Assembly (NCBI GenBank): GCA_018399255.1
Contig: JAGYPA010000008.1
Span: 31,777 to 95,776, forward strand
Length of the DNA: 64,000 bases
Source: Spirochaetales bacterium
GTDB lineage: Bacteria > Spirochaetota > Spirochaetia > JABMQR01
Direction: 5' to 3'
Made by a program: the position numbers and the translations under genes. Below, in pieces: positions 61,728 through 64,000 of this stretch. The stretch's first letter is position 1. Every line of letters begins with the position of its first letter. The notes below the pieces were generated by a model. It ran no database searches. It was not told where the DNA came from and was given only the letters and a program-made list of their open reading frames with translations.

Positions 61728-61766
61728 CTGTGAGATGGTGGAGTTGGAAAAAAGAACGACAGGCTC

Positions 61767-62303
61767 CTAATTCTCCTGCCCATCCAGCTCAATATCCAGA
61801 TAGTCGAGCAGCAGCTGCACCTGATAGGCTTCGCTCTTTCGCTCCAGCTCCTCAGCCTGACGCTGATAGGCATCTTTCAGGTTTTTCACCGGGTAGGATA
61901 GCAGTACCCATACGCCTCCGTCCGGATCTGCCCACTGCTCCTCGATCCTGGCTCCGTTTAACGAAATATTAACGATCTGGGAGGAAATGTTTTCCATCAT
62001 CTCGATGGTCCGGGATCCCGATTCTCCCGAATCCTGGAAATAATTAGTAAGGGCTCCTCTTACGGTTGTTGAGGCCCAACGCGCAAGACGGTCTTTCGCT
62101 GCGGATTCTGCTCGTATCAGAGAATTCTGCACATTTGAAAGCTTGCCGTATCCAACTGCATAATAGATGGACCGCGAAGATGGCGGACTGGTTGTCCACG
62201 CCGGCGATCCGTCAGGATTGACGTTGGAAGCACATCCAGCTGCGGTGAGAAGGATGCCGGCAACAGCCGCTATAACCAGCATTACAATAGAATTCCTTTT
62301 CAT
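61767..62303 (-). CDS. LPP20-family lipoprotein (third of operon)
   Basis: A 178-residue lipoprotein. Signal MKRNSIVMLVIAAVAGILLTAAGC ends at a lipobox cysteine. The LPP20 domain has YYAVGYGKLSNVQNSLIRAE, AAKDRLARWASTTV and DPDGGVWVLLSYPV. Clearly paralogous to the product at 63196. LPP20-type lipoproteins are surface or periplasmic and often occur as tandem sets in spirochaetes and epsilonproteobacteria; function unknown. Confidence 0.82.
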   Translation of the reverse strand: MKRNSIVMLVIAAVAGILLTAAGCASNVNPDGSPAWTTSPPSSRSIYYAVGYGKLSNVQNSLIRAESAAKDRLARWASTTVRGALTNYFQDSGESGSRTIEMMENISSQIVNISLNGARIEEQWADPDGGVWVLLSYPVKNLKDAYQRQAEELERKSEAYQVQLLLDYLDIELDGQEN

Positions 62304-62356
62304 ACTAGCTCCTTGATTCCGAATAATAGCGGCAATCGCAAAAAACCATCCCCTGT

Positions 62357-63169
62357 CTATCGGAGAGGAATTACCGCAAGAGAATAATAATAGTTAGCCA
62401 CGGCATCATGCCAGCGGGCGAGGACATAAAACCCCTCGAGGGCTCCCTCAGACTTCTGCAGAACTCCCTCCTGAAACGAATCGAGGTTTCCGTCACTGCT
62501 TTTGTAACTGCTGCTGACCGAATAGGACTGGGCTTCAGTTACGGCTTCAGGACTCTTGTTCAGCAGCAGCTCGGCAGCCGTGACATCGGCGGCTTCGAGG
62601 GAGTCCCGTTCGAACCGGTACCCGAGGACAGCACCGACAGCAGCCAGATAGCCGGGAATTTCAGGCAGCGTATCAACCCACAGAGGTCTGCCGGAGGCAT
62701 CAAACTTCTGGACGAAGGGCCTGGACAAGGCAGGCACCTCGGGATCGGCGGCTATGACGACCACCCCGGAGCTGGAGCCGCCCCGCACCTCCAGCAGCTC
62801 GAGACGGGTAAGGATAGCCGCTATTTCATTCTCAAAATATTTTGCCCCGCCCTCAGTTGCAAAGGAAATGAGCCCGCCGCTGCTCGATGACTCCGATACC
62901 AGTGAGCTCGAGACCTGCAGCTGCTGTCCGACAGCAATGCTCCGGGCACAGTTATAGAGCGATTCCGAGACCATCCGATCAGTATCGACATAGGGAGCCG
63001 AAACCCCCATAAATACATTGGTGGGATACCGGTCAAGATTCCAGAGCTCCTGCGCCGCGGCAGTTTTCCTGTAGTCTGCGCCTGGTGCCCCAGCATCGGG
63101 AAGCCCCGTCAGACAGCCAGAGAGTATGAGAACTATTACAGCAGTCGTTAGAAGATAGCGTTTTTTCAC
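62357..63169 (-). CDS. Lipoprotein, LPP20-related (second of operon)
   Basis: 270 residues. The lipobox is LILSGC. The first half (YPTNVFMGVSAPYVDTDRMVSESLYNCARSIAVGQQLQV) and FATEGGAKYFENEIAAIL look like an LPP20-type domain, and PLWVDTLPEIPGYLAAVGAVLGY starts a second, similar repeat. So it seems to have two copies of the fold. It may form a complex with its neighbours (compare the FlgP/FlgO-type outer-membrane lipoproteins), but this is inference. Confidence 0.7.
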   Translation of the reverse strand: MKKRYLLTTAVIVLILSGCLTGLPDAGAPGADYRKTAAAQELWNLDRYPTNVFMGVSAPYVDTDRMVSESLYNCARSIAVGQQLQVSSSLVSESSSSGGLISFATEGGAKYFENEIAAILTRLELLEVRGGSSSGVVVIAADPEVPALSRPFVQKFDASGRPLWVDTLPEIPGYLAAVGAVLGYRFERDSLEAADVTAAELLLNKSPEAVTEAQSYSVSSSYKSSDGNLDSFQEGVLQKSEGALEGFYVLARWHDAVANYYYSLAVIPLR

Positions 63170-63195
63170 GTTGCCTACCGGTTTGCCTGCAGTGT

Positions 63196-63780
63196 TTATT
63201 CGGAGAGCGAATGCTCAAGCATCTTGAGAGCTTCTTCCATCTTGAACTCGGCAAAGGCTGCGGCATCATTGGCCGTGAATGAAGATTCAGCCGCTTCAAA
63301 AGCCTTCAGGGTGTTTTCCAGGGGAATCGAGACCAGCACCCAGACGCCATTGTCCTGATCTACCCAGAGAGCCTCCTGTGATACGCCGACAAGCGCGTTA
63401 TCGGCAATCTGTCGTGATATTGACTCAAAGGCCTCAATCGACTGGCGATCGTCACCGGATCCGAAGTCACTGGTATAATTGACCACGACACTCTGCACTG
63501 TCGTGCTGATCCACTGCGATATCTTTTCCTTTGCAGCGGCATTTGCGCGCTGTATGGAGTTGGCTTTATTTGAAAGCTTCGCGAACCCATTTTCGTAATG
63601 AACATCTGTCGCCTTCGGTACCGTATTAACCCAATCGGGCTGAGGAGCACCTTCTGCTCCGATAATTGTATCATATGTCGGTGCATCCTGATCCCGGACA
63701 GCCTGGGACGTGGCACACCCGGTAAAAAATGCCAGTACTGACAGAGATACAACAACAACAGCAAACACTTTTTTCGTCAT
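63196..63780 (-). CDS. LPP20-family lipoprotein (first of operon)
   Basis: 194 residues, lipobox FFTGC. The LPP20 domain: PDWVNTVPKATDVHYENGFAKLSNKANSIQRANAAAKEKI, then SQWISTTVQSVV and QDNGVWVLVSIPL. Homologous to the product at 61767. First gene behind the promoter at 63926, with a leader of about 140 bases that contains paired TCCGGAC sequences. GAGGAG precedes the start. Confidence 0.85.
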   Translation of the reverse strand: MTKKVFAVVVVSLSVLAFFTGCATSQAVRDQDAPTYDTIIGAEGAPQPDWVNTVPKATDVHYENGFAKLSNKANSIQRANAAAKEKISQWISTTVQSVVVNYTSDFGSGDDRQSIEAFESISRQIADNALVGVSQEALWVDQDNGVWVLVSIPLENTLKAFEAAESSFTANDAAAFAEFKMEEALKMLEHSLSE

Positions 63781-63925
63781 TTTTTAACTCCTCGGATACT
63801 GTGCAGCAGGCCGCACGCATCTAGATAGTTTCCTTATGGTCCGGACATCCGGACGGATGATCTGCCGGCTCTCAGAACCAGACAGATACTTACATTCTTA
63901 CAGACCCTTGCAGACCTTTCACCCT

Positions 63926-63954
63926 ATAGTATTCCACTTGCCTGATTTTTACAA
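63926..63954 (-). promoter_or_regulatory. Promoter for the LPP20 operon
   Basis: On the minus strand TTGTAA (63949-63954), 17 bases, TACTAT (63926-63931). About 140 bases of leader follow before the first gene. Confidence 0.6.
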
Positions 63955-63974
63955 TTGATTTTTATTCTCTTGAG

Positions 63975-64000
63975 GCTCTTGCAAAAAGCAAGAGCGACGT
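63975..64000. repeat. Composite hairpin repeat, left module at the window edge
   Basis: GCTCTTGC-AAAAA-GCAAGAGC-GACGT is identical to 2596-2621. The copy continues past the window. Confidence 0.85.

Overview
The window reads as chromosomal DNA of a free-living, probably marine or saline, spirochaete. This assignment is an inference. It rests on three consecutive LPP20-type lipoproteins with loose lipoboxes, a carotenoid operon, a GH9 lipoprotein cellulase with a sugar ABC system, TRAP and polyamine transporters, and anaerobe-type enzymes (oxygen-sensitive class I fumarase, tungsten-type aldehyde:ferredoxin oxidoreductase, iron-dependent alcohol dehydrogenase). No rRNA, tRNA or CRISPR array was found.

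Layout. 1-0.95 kb: multiply frameshifted MFS transporter. 1.0-4.4 kb: two-subunit class I fumarase/tartrate dehydratase, then ccdA and a TlpA-like thioredoxin. 4.6-7.5 kb: SixA-like phosphatase, nucleotidyltransferase, TPM protein and LemA. 7.6-9.6 kb: long-chain acyl-CoA synthetase. 9.69-11.97 kb: ISAs1-like insertion sequence with an extra ORF. 12.0-25.0 kb: a large leftward locus that I read as ectoine/hydroxyectoine uptake and catabolism (iclR, DABA aminotransferase, asd, M20 deacylase, TRAP SBP/small/large subunits, eutA-like, doeA, eutB), whose promoter-distal end, next to the IS, has decayed (pseudo-eutC and a second pseudo-doeA). 25.2-26.4 kb: membrane diguanylate cyclase. 26.4-29.4 kb: carotenoid genes (lycopene cyclase, phytoene desaturase, ketolase). 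29.5-37.0 kb: sugar cassette (six-hairpin glycosidase-like protein, two permeases, binding protein, LacI regulator with two matching operators), bracketed by two direct copies of a GTGTCTGACACC repeat element. 37.1-39.9 kb: GH9 enzyme, FMN-binding protein and a 35-residue membrane microprotein. 39.9-44.4 kb: a 1476-residue RelE-like/UvrD helicase/TPR fusion. 44.5-46.2 kb: PiT phosphate transporter and its PhoU-like partner. 46.2-57.1 kb: divergent amine region, with GATase, glutamine synthetase-like ligase, Fe-ADH and AOR leftward, and potD-A-B-C, a phosphodiesterase and a zinc-ribbon protein rightward. 57.2-58.2 kb: TauE/SafE permease and mini winged-helix protein. 58.2-60.9 kb: AT-rich decayed island with a broken XRE regulator, a broken membrane protein, a solo IS end and a GC-rich structured segment. 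60.9-63.8 kb: second TauE/SafE permease and the LPP20 lipoprotein operon.

How the genes fit together. The ectoine locus would import the compatible solute through the TRAP transporter, open the ring (DoeA), deacetylate (M20 enzyme in place of DoeB), transaminate (DoeD) and pass aspartate semialdehyde to a phosphorylating Asd instead of the usual oxidising DoeC, all headed by an IclR regulator. The amine region would import polyamine and process it through gamma-glutamylation, with AOR/ADH handling aldehydes.

Two genome-scale habits stand out: many short tandem repeats (units divisible by 3 inside genes, and mostly not outside genes) and several families of hairpin repeats placed at gene borders.
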